Shown in pieces: positions 18,181-27,960 of a DNA stretch of 64,000 bases (positions within the stretch are counted from its first letter, which is position 1; every line of letters starts with the position of its first letter). The notes beneath the pieces were generated by a model, which saw nothing but the letters and a program-made list of their open reading frames with translations, was not told the DNA's origin and did no database searches. The translations under genes were made by a program, and so were the position numbers. The stretch covers positions 930,001-994,000 of the forward strand of contig NZ_JHEL01000015.1 in the NCBI RefSeq assembly GCF_000710345.2, written 5' to 3'. The DNA is from Curtobacterium sp. S6. Lineage in GTDB: Bacteria > Actinomycetota > Actinomycetes > Actinomycetales > Micrococcaceae.

Positions 18181-18624
18181 TTACTGGGCGATCTGGTCAA
18201 ATTCGTAGGTCTTCGGCTGCTGGGCAGCGTGCGGGTGCTCGGCGCCCGCGTAGACCTTGAGCTTCTTGATCTGCTCGGCGGCCAGCTTGTTCTTGGGCAG
18301 CATGCCCTTGACGGCCTTCTCGACAGCCTTGGTCGGGTTCTTGTCGAGCAGTTCCATGTAGGAAACCGAACGGAGGCCACCCGGGTAACCGGTGTGGCGG
18401 TAGGCCCGCTTCTTCTCGAGCTTGGCACCGGTCAGGGCGACCTTGTCGGCGTTGATGATGATGACGAAGTCACCGGTGTCCACGTTAGGAGCAAAGGTCG
18501 GCTTGTGCTTGCCGCGCAGCAGTGTTGCGGTCTGGCTGGCAAGACGACCCAGGACAACGTCGGTGGCGTCGATGACATGCCACTGGCGATTGATGTCGCC
18601 GGGCTTCGGAGTGTACGTACGCAC
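18181..18624 (-). CDS. rplM: 50S ribosomal protein L13
   Basis: A 147-residue protein from a GTG at 18622-18624. [20 protein letters not shown] matches L13 N-termini and [15 protein letters not shown] matches its body. L13 binds 23S rRNA early in 50S assembly. A longer open frame upstream has no homology and is rejected. It leads the rplM-rpsI operon; the 290 bases up to truA must hold its promoter, but I could not single out convincing -35 and -10 boxes. Confidence 0.96.
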   Translation of the reverse strand: MRTYTPKPGDINRQWHVIDATDVVLGRLASQTATLLRGKHKPTFAPNVDTGDFVIIINADKVALTGAKLEKKRAYRHTGYPGGLRSVSYMELLDKNPTKAVEKAVKGMLPKNKLAAEQIKKLKVYAGAEHPHAAQQPKTYEFDQIAQ

Positions 18625-18914
18625 GTTAATTTGCCTTCGTGTCGGAATTACTTCATTGGCGCTAGTTGGGTATCGCGCCAGGTCAGGTGCGCTCGAAGGG
18701 GTCTGGGTGAGGGCCAGACAACATCCGTTCCGTCCCGATGTCTCGCCGCCCGAGCCATTCGTGGGCCCTGCAACTGGGCGAATGTCTTGGGCGCATGAAC
18801 CGAGGTGGGACACGCACAACAGCTAGTAACTATACCTAAGTAGCCTGCCTTAATCCACAGCTGTGCGGAACGAAGTGGCGATCTCGCCCACATCGCGGTG
18901 GCACACGTCCTCCG

Positions 18915-19928
18915 TCAGGACCCCGAGGCTGTTCTTTTGGCCCGTGTCTGCTCGGCTCGCCACGCCCACAGGCCCGGGTCTTCCGGGTAGTCGACCCGCT
19001 CGAGGATCAGGCCTTCCGGGGGTGCGAGCCTCACCGAGGAGTCTCGGACCGGCTCGGCCAGGCGCGAGTCGAGCCACGCCAGGTCCCGTTTACCTTCGGC
19101 AACCAACACGCAGGACCCCACGATGGCGCGCACCATGTTGTGGCAGAAGGCGTCGGCGCTGATGCGCGCCTCGATCAACCCGGTTGCCGCCCGCCGGAAT
19201 TCCACCGATTGAACGTTCCTGATCGTCGTCGCACCCGCCCGCGGTTTACAAAAGGACAAGAAGTCGTGGAGGCCGACCAACCGATCCCCCGCGGCGTTCA
19301 GCACGCTCACGTCCAGTGCCGTCTTGGTCCAGTACGACGTGGCCCGGTTCAGCGGCGACTGACGGGCCAGACCGTCGGCGATGCGATACGTGTACGACCT
19401 GGAAAGCGCGGAAAACCTGGCGTCAAAACCCGGGTCCACACGCCGGGCTCCGTGAACCACGATGGCGCCGACGCCTCGGGATGGCGCCCCCGGCCGATCC
19501 GGCGGGAAGCGAGCGGAGAGAATCCGCGAGAGCGCCCCGTTGAACTTACGAACCAGGGATGCGCCGGATTCGTCGGTGCCCACCCCGTCGGCTCCGCGCC
19601 GCCCGGGAAGCCGCTCCCAGACGTCCGCGGACAGGTCGAAGTGCACCACCTGATGGGCCGCGTGCACTCCCGCGTCGGTCCTCCCCGCGACGGTCAGTTT
19701 GATCGAGTCCCTCAGGACGAGGTGGGCCGCCTCTTCGAGGCAGCCCTCCACGGTGATCAACCCCGGTTGCTTGGCCCAACCGGAAAAATATCCGCCGTCG
19801 TATCCGAGGTCGAGTCGCACGCGTACCAAGGCCTGACCGCTGACGGGATCGGCCACCGAGACGGCTCCCAACGGGTGCTCCCAGGCTTCCCCCGACGCGT
19901 GCACGGGCTCATCGTCACGCTCGTTCAT
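18915..19928 (-). CDS. truA: tRNA pseudouridine(38-40) synthase
   Basis: A 337-residue pseudouridine synthase with LDLGYDGGYFSGWAKQPG near the start, catalytic aspartate in AGRTDAGVHA, then SYTYRI, and FCHNMVRAIVG. It isomerises uridines in the anticodon stem-loop of many tRNAs. It is longer than E. coli TruA (270) because of N-terminal and internal insertions (GRRGADGVGTDESG), as in other actinobacteria. GAGGAG precedes the ATG. It follows rplQ after a terminator, so it is probably a separate or read-through unit. Confidence 0.94.
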   Translation of the reverse strand: MNERDDEPVHASGEAWEHPLGAVSVADPVSGQALVRVRLDLGYDGGYFSGWAKQPGLITVEGCLEEAAHLVLRDSIKLTVAGRTDAGVHAAHQVVHFDLSADVWERLPGRRGADGVGTDESGASLVRKFNGALSRILSARFPPDRPGAPSRGVGAIVVHGARRVDPGFDARFSALSRSYTYRIADGLARQSPLNRATSYWTKTALDVSVLNAAGDRLVGLHDFLSFCKPRAGATTIRNVQSVEFRRAATGLIEARISADAFCHNMVRAIVGSCVLVAEGKRDLAWLDSRLAEPVRDSSVRLAPPEGLILERVDYPEDPGLWAWRAEQTRAKRTASGS

Positions 19929-19970
19929 GGCATCTCCTCGTCGTCGGCTCTGCGCAGGCCCCTACAGAAT

Positions 19971-20011
19971 ACTCAAGCCCCGCCCACCACGGGGGTGAAC
20001 GGGGCTTGAGT
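19971..20011 (-). terminator. Terminator after rplQ
   Basis: A 12-bp perfect stem, ACTCAAGCCCCG (19971-19982) with CGGGGCTTGAGT (20000-20011), begins 25 bases past the rplQ stop. Confidence 0.85.
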
Positions 20012-20036
20012 CACGGCGTTGCTCGCGAGGTATTTC

Positions 20037-20750
20037 CTACTCGGAAACCTTCTGGGCAGCGGCGCCGCCGGCCGGTGCGTATCCGGCTGCGATAGCGGAA
20101 TCCGCGGTATCGAACCAGATCTCGGCGCGGGTGTTTTCATACCAGCGCGAACCGGGGACGTGGTACTTCATCGAGTCGCGGTTGCCCTTGATCTGGAAGC
20201 CTTCGGGGGCGTCCCCGGACTCCAGCGGCGCGTGCGAACCCGCGGGCAAGTCCGAAGCGGTCGCCTCGGCCGCAGCGGATTCCTCGACGACCGGCTCGGC
20301 CGGTGCCTCGGCTGCCGGGGCAGCGGCCTGGTTCGACGCCGCAGCGGCGTTCGCGGCCTGGGTGGCCTCGTCGACTACCGACTTGGACGCAACGGGCTCC
20401 ATGACGAGCTCGATGACGGCCATGGGGGCGTTGTCGCCCGACCGGTAACCGATCTTGGTGATGCGGGTGTATCCACCGGGACGCTCGGCCATGGCCGGGG
20501 CGATGGTGGTGAACAGCTCGTGCACCACGGACTTGTCCGTGAGGCTACGCATCACGCGGCGACGCGAGGCGAGATCGCCGCGCTTCGCGAACGTGATGAG
20601 GCGCTCCGCCACCGGACGAAGGCGCTTGGCCTTGGTCACCGTGGTGGTGATGCGCTTGTGCTCGAAGAGCTGCTGGGACATGTTCGCCAGAATCAGGCGC
20701 TGGTGCGAGGGGCTACCGCCGAGGCGCGGCCCCTTAGTGGGAGTAGGCAT
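20037..20750 (-). CDS. rplQ: 50S ribosomal protein L17 with a C-terminal extension domain
   Basis: The first 120 residues are standard L17 ([30 protein letters not shown]). They are followed by an alanine/glutamate-rich linker (about 125-175) and a 40-residue module ([39 protein letters not shown]). That module resembles the small IKGN/YHxPGS domain found on several actinobacterial proteins, which I believe is called the sunset domain. E. coli L17 is 127 residues, so nearly half of this protein is extra. The extension's role is unknown. Last ribosomal gene of the alpha operon before the terminator. Confidence 0.95.
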   Translation of the reverse strand: MPTPTKGPRLGGSPSHQRLILANMSQQLFEHKRITTTVTKAKRLRPVAERLITFAKRGDLASRRRVMRSLTDKSVVHELFTTIAPAMAERPGGYTRITKIGYRSGDNAPMAVIELVMEPVASKSVVDEATQAANAAAASNQAAAPAAEAPAEPVVEESAAAEATASDLPAGSHAPLESGDAPEGFQIKGNRDSMKYHVPGSRWYENTRAEIWFDTADSAIAAGYAPAGGAAAQKVSE

Positions 20751-20847
20751 ATGACTGTTTCTCCATTGGTCACGGTTCCCGCGTATTCAGCTCGCGGGGA
20801 CCAAAGATTGTGGTGTGAACTGTGGTCGGCTCGTTGCCGTTCCGAAG

Positions 20848-21855
20848 CTAGAAGGACTCTTCTTCGTCGCCCTCTTCGTCCTCGGCAACTCGCGCCGCCA
20901 GGTCGAAGCCGGCGGGCGAATCCTTGAGGGACATCCCCAACTCAGCCAGCTTGTCCTTGACCTCGTCGATGGACTTCGCACCGAAGTTACGGATATCCAT
21001 CAGATCGGCCTCGGACCGAGTCACGAGCTCACCCACGGTGTGGATGCCCTCGCGCTTCAGGCAGTTGTACGAACGCACGGACATGTCGAGATCCTCGATG
21101 GGCAGCGCCATGTCGGCGGCCATGGACTCGTCGGCCGGCGACGGTCCAACCTCGATGCCTTCGGCTTCGGTGTTCAGCTCACGGGCCAGGCCGAAGAGCT
21201 CAACCAGCGTGCTGCCGGCGGAGGCCACGGCATCGCGGGGAGCGATGGCTGCCTTGGTTTCGACGTCGAGCACGAGGCTGTCGAAGTCGGTGCGCTGTTC
21301 CACACGGGTAGCTGCGACGCGGAAGGTCACCTTGAGGACCGGAGAGTAGATCGAGTCGACCGGGATGCGGCCAATCTCGGATTCTCCCGTGCCGACCTTG
21401 TTCTGCGAGGCGGACACGTAACCGCGTCCACGCTCGATGGTCAGCTCGGCGTTGAAGGTTCCCTTGGCGTTGAGGGTCGCGATGTGCAGATCCGGGTTGT
21501 GGATCTCCACACCGGCGGGCACCTCGATGTCCGCCGCGGTCAATTCGCCCGGTCCCTGCTTGCGCAGGTAGGCGACGACCGGCTCGTCGTTCTCCGAGGA
21601 GACCGAGAGCTGCTTGATGTTCAGGATGATCTCGGTGACATCTTCCTTCACACCGTCCACGGTGGAGAACTCGTGCAGCACACCGTCAATGCGGATGCTG
21701 GTCACGGCGGCACCGGGGATGGAGGACAAAAGCGTGCGACGCAGGGAGTTACCCAGCGTGTAGCCGAATCCGGGTTCGAGAGGCGAGATCGTGAAGCGCG
21801 AGCGGTTTTCCTCGACGACTTCTTCACTCAGGGTAGGGCGCTGTGCAATGAGCAC
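20848..21855 (-). CDS. rpoA: RNA polymerase alpha subunit
   Basis: A 335-residue protein from a GTG start (21853-21855) preceded by AAAGGAAAC. The N-terminal assembly domain has [20 protein letters not shown], and the C-terminal DNA- and activator-binding domain has [16 protein letters not shown] and [11 protein letters not shown]. The final residues are strongly acidic ([11 protein letters not shown]). It scaffolds RNA polymerase and contacts UP elements. Located between rpsK and rplQ as in most bacteria. Confidence 0.98.
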   Translation of the reverse strand: MLIAQRPTLSEEVVEENRSRFTISPLEPGFGYTLGNSLRRTLLSSIPGAAVTSIRIDGVLHEFSTVDGVKEDVTEIILNIKQLSVSSENDEPVVAYLRKQGPGELTAADIEVPAGVEIHNPDLHIATLNAKGTFNAELTIERGRGYVSASQNKVGTGESEIGRIPVDSIYSPVLKVTFRVAATRVEQRTDFDSLVLDVETKAAIAPRDAVASAGSTLVELFGLARELNTEAEGIEVGPSPADESMAADMALPIEDLDMSVRSYNCLKREGIHTVGELVTRSEADLMDIRNFGAKSIDEVKDKLAELGMSLKDSPAGFDLAARVAEDEEGDEEESF

Positions 21856-22028
21856 TGATGTTTCCTTTCAGCGAGCATCCGCTATATGACGCAACACAGG
21901 TTGGGGAAAACAAGGGATAAGGCACCGCGGGCGCGGCACCCGGATAGTTCGCGGCGACGACCGCGAACCCCCAGGCTTGCGATTCCCACATGAGGGAGAC
22001 ACCAGCCTGGTGGACGGCAACGCCTCTA

Positions 22029-22433
22029 TTAGACGCGGCGGCGCTTCGGGGGGCGGCAACCGTTGTGCGCGCTCGGGGTGACGTCCGAGATGGAGCCAAC
22101 CTCGAGGCCGGTGGCCTGAAGCGAACGAATAGCGGTTTCGCGGCCCGAACCCGGGCCCTTCACGAACACGTCCACCTTGCGCATGCCGTGCTCCTGAGCA
22201 CGCTTCGCGGCGGTCTCCGCGGCCATCTGAGCGGCGTAAGGGGTCGACTTACGCGAACCCTTGAAGCCCATCTCACCGGCGGAGGACCAGGAAATCACGG
22301 CACCCGAGGGGTCGGTGATCGAAACGATGGTGTTGTTGAACGTCGACTTGATATGCGCCTGACCGGCGGCAATGTTCTTCTTATCCTTGCGGCGGGGCTT
22401 ACGAGCGGCCGCAGCACGAGTCTTTGGGGGCAT
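22029..22433 (-). CDS. rpsK: 30S ribosomal protein S11
   Basis: A 134-residue protein with [36 protein letters not shown] and the C-terminal CRPPKRRRV characteristic of S11. It binds 16S rRNA near the platform of the 30S subunit. GGAGAAG lies upstream of the ATG. The 173 bases between rpsK and rpoA are longer than the other gaps here and show no clear promoter. Confidence 0.98.
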   Translation of the reverse strand: MPPKTRAAAARKPRRKDKKNIAAGQAHIKSTFNNTIVSITDPSGAVISWSSAGEMGFKGSRKSTPYAAQMAAETAAKRAQEHGMRKVDVFVKGPGSGRETAIRSLQATGLEVGSISDVTPSAHNGCRPPKRRRV

Positions 22434-22462
22434 TAAAAACTTCTCCTACGCGAAAAGGGTGA

Positions 22463-22831
22463 TTACTTCTTCTTGCCGGCGACCGTGCGCTTCGGACCCT
22501 TGCGGGTGCGAGCGTTGGTCTTGGTGCGCTGGCCGTGAACGGGAAGACCGCGGCGGTGGCGAAGTCCCTGGTAGCTGCCGATCTCAACCTTGCGGCGGAT
22601 ATCGGCCGCCACCTCGCGGCGGAGGTCACCCTCAACCTTGAAGTTGCCTTCGATGTAGTCGCGCAGCTGAACCAGCTGAGCGTCGGAGAGATCCTTGACG
22701 CGGATTTCCGGGCTAACGCCGGTCGCGGCCAAGGCCTCATCGGCACGGGTCTTACCCACGCCATAGATGTACGTGAGAGCAATTTCCACGCGCTTTTCGC
22801 GGGGAAGATCTACTCCTGCGAGACGAGCCAT
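22463..22831 (-). CDS. rpsM: 30S ribosomal protein S13
   Basis: A 122-residue protein beginning [20 protein letters not shown], with [10 protein letters not shown], and ending [24 protein letters not shown]-like basic sequence. S13 sits in the 30S head and touches the P-site tRNA and L5. The ATG at 22829-22831 is chosen on the conserved N-terminus; the frame is open 31 codons further without homology. Confidence 0.97.
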   Translation of the reverse strand: MARLAGVDLPREKRVEIALTYIYGVGKTRADEALAATGVSPEIRVKDLSDAQLVQLRDYIEGNFKVEGDLRREVAADIRRKVEIGSYQGLRHRRGLPVHGQRTKTNARTRKGPKRTVAGKKK

Positions 22832-22984
22832 AGTGGCGGTTCTCCTTGTAGTTGATCCAGAGGTTTGTGGCATCGCTTCCCGAGTTTCCTCGGTCTCCGG
22901 CCTCTGTATCCGGAGGTGTCCCACTGATGGGGAGCGGTACCTTGTAGATGTGCCGACCTGGGTCGGCGTGCGTCGAACGGGCTA

Positions 22985-23098
22985 TTAGCCCTGACGCTGC
23001 TTGTGGCGCGGGTTACTGCAGATAACCATGACCACGCCGTGGCGGCGGATCACTTTGCAGCTATCGCAGATCGGCTTCACGCTCGGCTGAACCTTCAT
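22985..23098 (-). CDS. rpmJ: 50S ribosomal protein L36
   Basis: A 37-residue protein, [17 protein letters not shown] then [11 protein letters not shown]. Cys11, Cys14, Cys27 and His32 form the zinc ribbon, so this is the zinc-binding (C+) form. It lies between infA and rpsM as usual. A short palindrome (22952-22967, GCCGACCTGGGTCGGC, essentially self-complementary) follows its stop and may form a weak RNA stem. Confidence 0.96.
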   Translation of the reverse strand: MKVQPSVKPICDSCKVIRRHGVVMVICSNPRHKQRQG

Positions 23099-23230
23099 CG
23101 CATTCCTTTGCGTTGTTGCAACTTGTAGTTGTTCCGGGGCCCGGAGAGCATCCGGTCCCCTTTCACGCAGACAGGCACCACCCATAGGGGTAGCGCCCTT
23201 CATCCGCCGCACGGGGCGACGGTATGAGAT

Positions 23231-23452
23231 CTACTTGTAGCGGTAGACGATGCGACCACGCGAGAGATCGTACGGAGAGAGCTCAACAACCACGCGGTCC
23301 TCGGGGAGGATCCGAATGTAGTGTTGACGCATCTTTCCGGAGATGTGTGCAAGAACCTTGTGGCCGTTGTCCAGCTCCACGCGGAACATCGCGTTGGGCA
23401 GGGCTTCCACCACTGCGCCTTCAATCTCGATTACGCCGTCTTTCTTGGCCAT
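23231..23452 (-). CDS. infA: Translation initiation factor IF-1
   Basis: A 73-residue OB-fold protein, [20 protein letters not shown], with [20 protein letters not shown] and [19 protein letters not shown]. Length and sequence are standard. IF-1 occupies the ribosomal A site during initiation. It leads infA-rpmJ-rpsM-rpsK-rpoA-rplQ. The 236 bases upstream contain a TTGACT hexamer (minus strand, plus coordinates 23557-23562) that may be a -35, but no good -10 at normal spacing. Confidence 0.97.
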   Translation of the reverse strand: MAKKDGVIEIEGAVVEALPNAMFRVELDNGHKVLAHISGKMRQHYIRILPEDRVVVELSPYDLSRGRIVYRYK

Positions 23453-23629
23453 ATCCTCCGCTAACGTCGGTGACCCACGCTGAGTGCGCGGGGCATGCTT
23501 TTGATTCTTTCCGCCTGTCCGAGCAGGAAAATACACGGATGGCAGACACAACCAACAGTCAAGTGTACGCCATACCTTGCTGTATGTTAACCCGGAGTTG
23601 GGGCAGAGGCATCTGTGACGTTGGTCGCC

Positions 23630-23685
23630 ACGACGCCGCGCCCCGGCGGGCCGGGCGTCGCGACGGCGGGTCGTCGCGGCGTCGT
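23630..23685 (-). terminator. Hairpin after rlmN
   Basis: An 11-bp inverted repeat (23630-23640, ACGACGCCGCG, with 23675-23685) starts four bases beyond the rlmN stop. The 34-base loop is itself GC-rich and can fold further. No U-tract is visible, so it is only a probable terminator separating rlmN from infA. Confidence 0.5.
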
Positions 23686-23688
23686 CTC

Positions 23689-24864
23689 CTAGCTCGCGGC
23701 GGCGAGCTGCCCGCAGGCCCCGTCGATGTCCGATCCTCGGGTATCGCGCACGGTCGTCGGGATGCCGTGCGCGCGCAAGCGCTCCACGAAGTTCTGCTCG
23801 ACACCGGGTCGCGAGGCGGTCCACTTGGATCCGGGGGTCGGGTTCAGCGGGATCGGGTTCACGTGAACCCAGCCTCGTCCGCGCTGGGCCAGCTTCTTGC
23901 CCAAGAGATCCGCGCGCCAGCCCTGATCGTTGATATCGCGGATGAGCGCGTATTCGATCGAGACCCGGCGTCCGGTCTGGCGGTAGTAGTCGTAGGCCGA
24001 GTCGAGCGCCTCATCGACCTTCCACCGGTTGTTGATCGGGATCAACTCGTCGCGCAGCTCATCGTCCGGGGCGTGCAGGGACAGCGCCAAGGTCACCGGC
24101 AGGTTCTCCTGCGTGAACTTGTACATGCCGGGAACCAGGCCGACCGTGGACATCGTGATGCCACGAGCGGAGATTCCCAGGCCCTCGGGCGACGGATCGA
24201 TGAGACGGTGTACGGCCCCGAGCGAGGACTTATAGTTGGCCAACGCCTCTCCCATGCCCATGAAGACAATATTGGAGATACGCAGGGGCTTGGTCTCTTC
24301 GGGGCCGTTCTCGGCGCCTTCGAGGCCCTCCATCTCCTTGACCATCCGGGCGCCGGCCACGACCTGCTCGACGATCTCGGCCGTCGAGAGGTTGCGGGTC
24401 AGCCCGGCCTGGCCGGTCGCGCAGAACGGGCAGTTCATCCCGCAACCCGCCTGCGAGGAGATGCACATGGTCACGCGATTCGAATACCGCATGATCACGG
24501 ACTCCACGAGGGCCCCGTCGAAGAGGCGGTGAACCAACTTCAGGGTGTCTCCCCCGTCGGCCTCCAGCGTATTGACGGTCGTCAGCAGCGTGGGCATCGC
24601 ATCGGAGACCATCTGCTCGCGCGTCGCGGCGGGCAGGTCCGTCATATCCGCCGGGTCGGTCACGAGCCGTTCGAAGTAGTGCTTGGACAGCTGGGAGGCG
24701 CGGAAGGGCTCGTAGCCAAGTTCCTTGAGGAACTCCTTACGACCCTTGAGATCGAAGTCCGCGATGTGGCGGGGAGGCTTGCCGCGGCGGGGCGCCTGGA
24801 GCAGAATTTTGCCCGGCTCGGGGCGGGTGGTGATTTCGACGGGCGTCGACGTCTCAGATGACAT
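23689..24864 (-). CDS. rlmN: Dual-specificity 23S rRNA/tRNA adenine-C2 methyltransferase RlmN
   Basis: A 391-residue radical SAM enzyme. The iron-sulfur motif CGMNCPFC (CxxxCxxC), [23 protein letters not shown] and the late cysteine in [11 protein letters not shown], which forms the protein-RNA intermediate, are all present. It methylates 23S A2503 and tRNA A37. Its position between map and infA inside the ribosomal region is unusual: in other actinobacteria it normally sits near frr and dxr. It follows map by 38 bases on the same strand. Confidence 0.95.
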   Translation of the reverse strand: MSSETSTPVEITTRPEPGKILLQAPRRGKPPRHIADFDLKGRKEFLKELGYEPFRASQLSKHYFERLVTDPADMTDLPAATREQMVSDAMPTLLTTVNTLEADGGDTLKLVHRLFDGALVESVIMRYSNRVTMCISSQAGCGMNCPFCATGQAGLTRNLSTAEIVEQVVAGARMVKEMEGLEGAENGPEETKPLRISNIVFMGMGEALANYKSSLGAVHRLIDPSPEGLGISARGITMSTVGLVPGMYKFTQENLPVTLALSLHAPDDELRDELIPINNRWKVDEALDSAYDYYRQTGRRVSIEYALIRDINDQGWRADLLGKKLAQRGRGWVHVNPIPLNPTPGSKWTASRPGVEQNFVERLRAHGIPTTVRDTRGSDIDGACGQLAAAS

Positions 24865-24902
24865 GATGGTGCCCCTTCTTCCTCGGTGCGGTGTGATGGT
24901 GT

Positions 24903-25730
24903 TCAGTCAGGGATGGGGGCTACGGTGACCCCGAGTTTGGCCAGTTCTTCGGCGCCGCCGTCTTCGGCGGTCAGGACCCAGATGCCATCCCGGTGGAATG
25001 CGACCGAGTGTTCCCATTGGCTCGCGTGAGATCCATCGACGGTCTTGATGGTCCAGTCATCGTCGAGGGTCACGGTCTCCGTCGATCCTGTCACAAGCAT
25101 CGGCTCGATGGCCAGGGCCATCCCCGCCTTGATCCTGGGACCTGAATCACGGGTCCGGTAATTCGGAACGTCCGGCGCCATATGCATCTCGGTGCCGATC
25201 CCGTGACCCACAAAGTCTTCGATGATTCCGTAGGTTCCGCCGGACTCCTGACGGATGTAGGCCTCGATCGCGTTGCCGATCTCGCCCACGCGGTCGGCCG
25301 AGGCCGCCGCCGCGATCCCCCGCCACATCGCCGCACGCGTCATCTCGGAGAGGTCCGCATCGGCGGTGCTCGCCTGCCCGACGAGCACCGTGCGCGCGGA
25401 GTCTCCGTGCCATCCGTCGACGATCGCTCCCCCATCGATCGAGATGATGTCCCCGTCCGCGAGCGGCTCGTCGTTCGGGATTCCGTGAACCACAACGTCG
25501 TTGGGAGAAGCGCAAACGGTCGCGGGGTACCCGTAGTATCCCAGGAAGTTCGAGGTTGCCCCGTACTCGCTCAACACCTCCCGGAACGCCCGGTCGATGT
25601 CCAGCGTGCTCACGCCGACCGCGGTCGCCTCGACCGCCGCGTCCAGAGCACGCGAGGTCACGACTCCCGCGCGCACCATTTTTCGGAGTTGATCATTGCT
25701 CTTGTACTCGATTTTGCGTCGACCGAACAT
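24903..25730 (-). CDS. map: Methionine aminopeptidase, type I
   Basis: A 275-residue metalloprotease. Metal ligands appear in order: [14 protein letters not shown] (two Asp), GHGIGTEMH (His), IEPML (Glu) and QWEHSVAF (Glu). It removes the initiator methionine from new proteins. GAGGAAG lies upstream of the ATG. A strong hairpin separates it from adk, so it may be transcribed partly from its own promoter. Downstream is rlmN rather than the usual infA. Confidence 0.96.
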   Translation of the reverse strand: MFGRRKIEYKSNDQLRKMVRAGVVTSRALDAAVEATAVGVSTLDIDRAFREVLSEYGATSNFLGYYGYPATVCASPNDVVVHGIPNDEPLADGDIISIDGGAIVDGWHGDSARTVLVGQASTADADLSEMTRAAMWRGIAAAASADRVGEIGNAIEAYIRQESGGTYGIIEDFVGHGIGTEMHMAPDVPNYRTRDSGPRIKAGMALAIEPMLVTGSTETVTLDDDWTIKTVDGSHASQWEHSVAFHRDGIWVLTAEDGGAEELAKLGVTVAPIPD

Positions 25731-25788
25731 GCCGCACTTCCTCGTTGCCGGTTCTCAGATGATGGAGGGGATGATCCCCGATGCGAAG

Positions 25789-25821
25789 CGGGCCCCCGAC
25801 GCCATGGCGGTCGGGGGCCCG
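25789..25821 (-). terminator. Strong hairpin between adk and map
   Basis: A 12-bp perfect GC-rich stem, CGGGCCCCCGAC (25789-25800) with GTCGGGGGCCCG (25810-25821) and a nine-base loop, lies 33 bases past the adk stop. It lacks a good U-tract, so it may attenuate rather than fully stop transcription into map. Confidence 0.7.
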
Positions 25822-25854
25822 TCGCGATGCCCTCACGCGAGGGTTACGCCGTGG

Positions 25855-26418
25855 TCAGCGGACGGCCGACAAAAGCCGCTCGGTGACCTCGTCAATCGTG
25901 CCGAGTCCGTCGACGCGGGTCACGATGCCGCGGGCCTCGTAAAGGTCCACGATCGGCTCGGTCTCCTCGGCGTAGACGTCGAGACGATGACGGATGACCT
26001 CTTCGGTGTCGTCGCTGCGACCCTGATCGGCTGCACGACCCAGGAGGCGCTGCACGAGCTCCTCGTTATCGGCGGTCAACAACAGGACGGCGTCGATTTT
26101 CTGATCCAGGTCGGTCAGGATCGAATCCAGCTCTTCGACCTGTGCGGTGTTTCGCGGGTAGCCGTCGAGGAGGAATCCGCGGGCGGCGTCGTCTTGAGCC
26201 AGACGATCCCGAACCATGCGGTTGGTCACCGAGTCCGGGACCAGGTTCCCGGCGTCGATGTACTCTTTCGCCTCGCGGCCCAGCTCGGTCTGGTTCTTGA
26301 TGTTGGCACGGAAGATGTCCCCCGTGGAGATGGCCGGAATGGACAGCTCCTCGGAGATCTTGGTCGCCTGGGTGCCTTTTCCGGCGCCGGGAGGGCCGAT
26401 GATGAGCAAACGGTTCAT
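25855..26418 (-). CDS. adk: Adenylate kinase
   Basis: A 187-residue short-form kinase: P-loop GPPGAGKGTQA (8-18), AISTGDIFRA, GFLLDGYPRN and the aspartate/arginine switch RSDDTEEVIRHR. It lacks the zinc-binding LID insert of the 214-residue form, as is usual in actinobacteria. It balances ATP, ADP and AMP. Its start overlaps the secY stop (ATGA), so the two are translationally coupled. Confidence 0.97.
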   Translation of the reverse strand: MNRLLIIGPPGAGKGTQATKISEELSIPAISTGDIFRANIKNQTELGREAKEYIDAGNLVPDSVTNRMVRDRLAQDDAARGFLLDGYPRNTAQVEELDSILTDLDQKIDAVLLLTADNEELVQRLLGRAADQGRSDDTEEVIRHRLDVYAEETEPIVDLYEARGIVTRVDGLGTIDEVTERLLSAVR

Positions 26419-27725
26419 CGCAATAGTCCTTCGTAGTGTCGTTGTTGTAGCTGTGCATCGATCTGCTTAATCGTGTCCAACCCGACGCCGACGACGATCA
26501 GCAACGACGTACCACCGAACGGGAAGTTCTGGTTCGCGTTGAACATCACCAGAGCGATCAACGGAATCAGGGCAACGATGCCGAGGTACAGCGAACCGGG
26601 CAGGGTGATGCGGTTGAGCACGTAGCCAAGGTATCGCTCGGTCGGCCGGCCCGCACGAATGCCGGGGATGAAGCCGCCGTACTTCTTCATGTTGTCCGAG
26701 ACTTCCTGCGGATTGAACGTGATCGACACGTAGAAGTACGCGAAGCCGACGATCAGCAGGAAGTACAGGATCATGTAGATCGGGTGGTCGCCCTTGACCA
26801 GGTTGGCGTTGATCCAGTTGACCCATTCGGGCGGCGGGGTGCCGTCCTTGGGCGTCGAGAACTGCGCCAGAAGGCCGGGAAGCATGAGCAACGACGACGA
26901 GAAGATCACGGGGATCACGCCGGCCATATTGACCTTCAGCGGGATATACGTGGTCGTTCCGCCGATGGTTCGGCGTCCCACCATGCGCTTGGCATACTGC
27001 ACGGGGATTCGTCGCTGGGACTGCTCCACGTAGACGACCGCGATGATGACGACGAGCCCGATGCCCAGGATCGCGGCGAAGATGCCCCAGCCCTGAGTCT
27101 TGAAGATCTGGCCGAGCGCGGTCGGGAAGGAGGCGGCGATCGAGGTGAAGATCAGCAGGGACATGCCGTTGCCCACGCCGCGCTCGGTGATCTGCTCGCC
27201 GAGCCACATGATGATTCCCGTGCCGGCGGTCAGCGTGATGATGATGATCAGGACCATCAGGATCGAATCGTCCGGGATGACCGGCAAGGGGCAATTGCCC
27301 AACAGCGCGCCGGAGCGGGCCAGGGAGATGATGGTGGTCGCGTTGAGCAGGGCCAGACCGATGGTCAGGTAACGCGTGTACTGCGTCAGCTTCTGCTGGC
27401 CCTGGCCGCCTTCCTCGTGCAACTCCTGGAATCGGGGAATCACCACGCGGAGCAGCTGAACGATGATCGATGCCGTGATGTAAGGCATCACGCCCAGCGC
27501 AAAGATCGACAGCTGGAGGAGCGCGCCGCCGCTGAAGAGGTTGACCATGTCGTAGATACCACCCGTGGTACCGCCCATGGCGATGCACTGCTGCACGTTC
27601 CCGTAGTCGACCCCCGGCGCCGGCACGAAAGTACCGGCGCGGTAGATCACGATGACCGCGAGCGTGAACAGCAGCTTGCGTCGTAGATCGGGGGTTTTGA
27701 ACGCCCGTCCGAAAGCGCCGAGCAC
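26415..27725 (-). CDS. secY: Preprotein translocase subunit SecY
   Basis: A 436-residue ten-helix membrane protein starting MLGAFGRAFKTPDLRRKLLFT. It has the plug/ring region PYITASIIVQLL, and the cytoplasmic loops EGGQGQQKLTQYTRYLT and QRRIPVQYAKRMVGRR. It forms the Sec channel with SecE and SecG. Start GTG follows a strong AGGAGG. It begins its own unit after the rplO terminator. A DtxR-like GGTTAGTCTAAC sequence lies in its leader (see findings). Confidence 0.98.
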   Translation of the reverse strand: MLGAFGRAFKTPDLRRKLLFTLAVIVIYRAGTFVPAPGVDYGNVQQCIAMGGTTGGIYDMVNLFSGGALLQLSIFALGVMPYITASIIVQLLRVVIPRFQELHEEGGQGQQKLTQYTRYLTIGLALLNATTIISLARSGALLGNCPLPVIPDDSILMVLIIIITLTAGTGIIMWLGEQITERGVGNGMSLLIFTSIAASFPTALGQIFKTQGWGIFAAILGIGLVVIIAVVYVEQSQRRIPVQYAKRMVGRRTIGGTTTYIPLKVNMAGVIPVIFSSSLLMLPGLLAQFSTPKDGTPPPEWVNWINANLVKGDHPIYMILYFLLIVGFAYFYVSITFNPQEVSDNMKKYGGFIPGIRAGRPTERYLGYVLNRITLPGSLYLGIVALIPLIALVMFNANQNFPFGGTSLLIVVGVGLDTIKQIDAQLQQRHYEGLLR

Positions 27726-27800
27726 TTGGCCTCCTGTAAGAGTATGTTCGCACGGGATCGCGTCGCCGCCCCTCCTGGAGGCAGGCCGATCCCATTAGTC

Positions 27801-27819
27801 CTTGGTTAGTCTAACGGCA
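27801..27819. promoter_or_regulatory. DtxR/IdeR-box-like palindrome upstream of secY
   Basis: CTTGGTTAGTCTAACGGCA matches the consensus TTAGGTTAGCCTAACCTAA at 13 of 19 positions by hand count, including the GGTTAG and CTAAC half sites. It lies about 75 bases before the secY GTG. A weak -35 TTGCCG (minus strand) overlaps it. Binding is not established and chance is possible. Confidence 0.3.
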
Positions 27820-27883
27820 ATGCCCCGCGGGAGCCCGATTCTGTGAGACAGCCCGCTGAATCAACCGAAAGTTCTCGGGACGC

Positions 27884-27922
27884 AACAAGGTCCCTCCCCG
27901 GTATCCGGGAAGGGACCTTGTT
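27884..27922 (-). terminator. Terminator after rplO (end of spc operon)
   Basis: AACAAGGTCCCTCCC (27884 on) pairs with GGGAAGGGACCTTGTT (to 27922) with one mismatch, giving a stem of about 15 bp around a short loop. It lies 38 bases past the rplO stop and separates it from secY. Confidence 0.88.
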
Positions 27923-27960
27923 CCTAAGAACTGGAGTCGAGCATCAGCTCAACCGCAGAA

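Noticed and set aside
23224-24861. A 545-codon plus-strand open frame
   Set aside because: It is antisense to infA and rlmN and resembles no protein I know.
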